Assembly: GCA_015486425.1 (NCBI GenBank)
Contig: WFRQ01000411.1
Location: forward strand, 1-7,376
DNA from: Deltaproteobacteria bacterium
GTDB lineage: Bacteria > Desulfobacterota > Dissulfuribacteria > Dissulfuribacterales > QOAL01
DNA: 7,376 bases
Direction: 5' to 3'
Within the stretch, counting starts at the first letter, position 1. Each line of letters opens with the position of its first letter. This document shows positions 6,828 through 7,376 of this stretch, in pieces. Made by a program: the position numbers and the translations under genes. The notes beneath the pieces are model-generated. The model had not been told where the DNA came from, ran no database searches, and saw nothing but the letters and a program-made list of their open reading frames with translations.

Positions 6828-7376
6828 ATGTCTGAACAAAAAAAGAGCGAGTATCTCCAGTACCTGCCTGCAGTTTTTCAGGAAGACCCTTTCCTGGGCA
6901 GGTTCCTTGTGCCTTTTGAAGAGGTGCTTAACGGATTTGGTGACCTGCTTTCAGACATTGATCACTACTTCGCTCCAGCCCTGACGGAACCTGACTTTCT
7001 GCCATGGCTGGCCCAGTGGCTTGCCATGAGCCTGGATGAGGAGTGGGAGGAAGAGAAGAGACGTCTCCTTATAGCAGAGGCAGTGGAGCTTTACCGCAGA
7101 CGCGGAACTGTAAAGGGCCTTGAACGCTACCTGGAAATCTACGCAGGCCTGGTGCCTGAAATCAGGGAATGCAGATGGCCAGGCGGCATGCAGATTGGTG
7201 TGGCTTCACGCATCGGCTGTTTCCAGGATAGTGAGGGTCCCATTGCTGACAGTGTGTCCCCGGCCACTATCAACAGTATCAGTAGAACGCAGCCTATTGT
7301 CTCTTATGACTACTATGTTGTGGATGTGGACTTTGAACGTGCTGATAAAAATCGTCAGTTTTATTACCGCACCGGC
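6828..7376 (+). CDS. Tail protein I-like baseplate protein (phage tail protein domain, P2 gpI type), 3' end missing
   Basis: The frame is open from ATG 6828 to the last base, giving 183 residues with no stop, so the gene continues past the window. Residues 9-34 (YLPAVFQEDPFLGRFLVPFEEVL region), 57-73 (FLPWLAQWLAMSLDEEW) and 81-106 (LIAEAVELYRRRGTVKGLERYLEIYAG region) are the typical order of the P2-I-like tail protein domain found in eCIS loci. MQIGVASRIG at 121-130 starts the usual downstream beta-rich part. In phage P2, gpI sits at the baseplate periphery and works with the fibre; the same place is inferred here. It lies 53 bases after the short J gene, the largest gap in the block, with its own GAGGA ribosome binding site. 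Family is firm; full length and C-terminal domain are unknown. Confidence 0.9.
   Translation, partial: MSEQKKSEYLQYLPAVFQEDPFLGRFLVPFEEVLNGFGDLLSDIDHYFAPALTEPDFLPWLAQWLAMSLDEEWEEEKRRLLIAEAVELYRRRGTVKGLERYLEIYAGLVPEIRECRWPGGMQIGVASRIGCFQDSEGPIADSVSPATINSISRTQPIVSYDYYVVDVDFERADKNRQFYYRTG

Overview
This window is a compact, single-strand block of baseplate genes from a contractile phage-tail-like particle. The family set is late-control-D-like hub, gpV-type spike, gp25-like wedge, a very long baseplate-J protein, a short baseplate-J protein and a tail-protein-I-like protein. It fits an extracellular contractile injection system (eCIS; Afp/PVC/MAC relatives) better than a type VI secretion locus, which has no J or tail-I proteins, or an ordinary P2-like prophage, whose J proteins are usually a few hundred residues. 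The organism cannot be named from this sequence. Base composition is near 50% GC, AGG (Arg) and ATA (Ile) codons are frequent, and ribosome binding sites are clear GGAG/GAGG types. This would suit several bacterial groups (for example Desulfobacterota-like lineages) or a methanogenic archaeon, all of which are known to carry eCIS loci.

Layout, all on the + strand: 1-734 holds the C-terminal part of the D-like hub protein, cut by the window start. 731-1639 is the spike, with an OB domain, a beta-helix and an HxH tip motif. 1642-2043 is the gp25-like wedge protein. 2040-5867 is a 1275-residue J protein. 5872-6774 is a 300-residue J protein. 6828-7376 is the N-terminal 183 residues of a tail-I-like protein, cut by the window end. 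Three junctions are 4-base ATGA overlaps or near it, and one is a 4-base gap. The only real intergenic stretch is 6775-6827, which holds a possible weak hairpin followed by five T. No promoter, RNA gene, mobile element or CRISPR array was seen, and no gene is supported on the - strand.

How the parts should work together: the D-like hub and gpV-like spike form the central trimeric needle under the inner tube. The gp25-like protein links the sheath to the baseplate. The two J proteins probably form the wedge ring (counterparts of T4 gp6/gp7 and Afp11/Afp12), and the tail-I-like protein lies at the baseplate periphery, near the fibres. Sheath, tube, ATPase, tape measure, fibre and any toxin cargo must lie outside the window.

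The most distinctive content is in the long J protein. It has three diverged copies of a Trp-rich domain, an insert of two half-length PKD/K319L-like modules, and a C-terminal extension of about 140 residues built largely from an 80-residue tandem duplication. The neighbouring short J protein aligns with the long one as if the whole middle and that extension were absent. No PAAR tip gene is present here, and the spike carries its own HxH tip motif.
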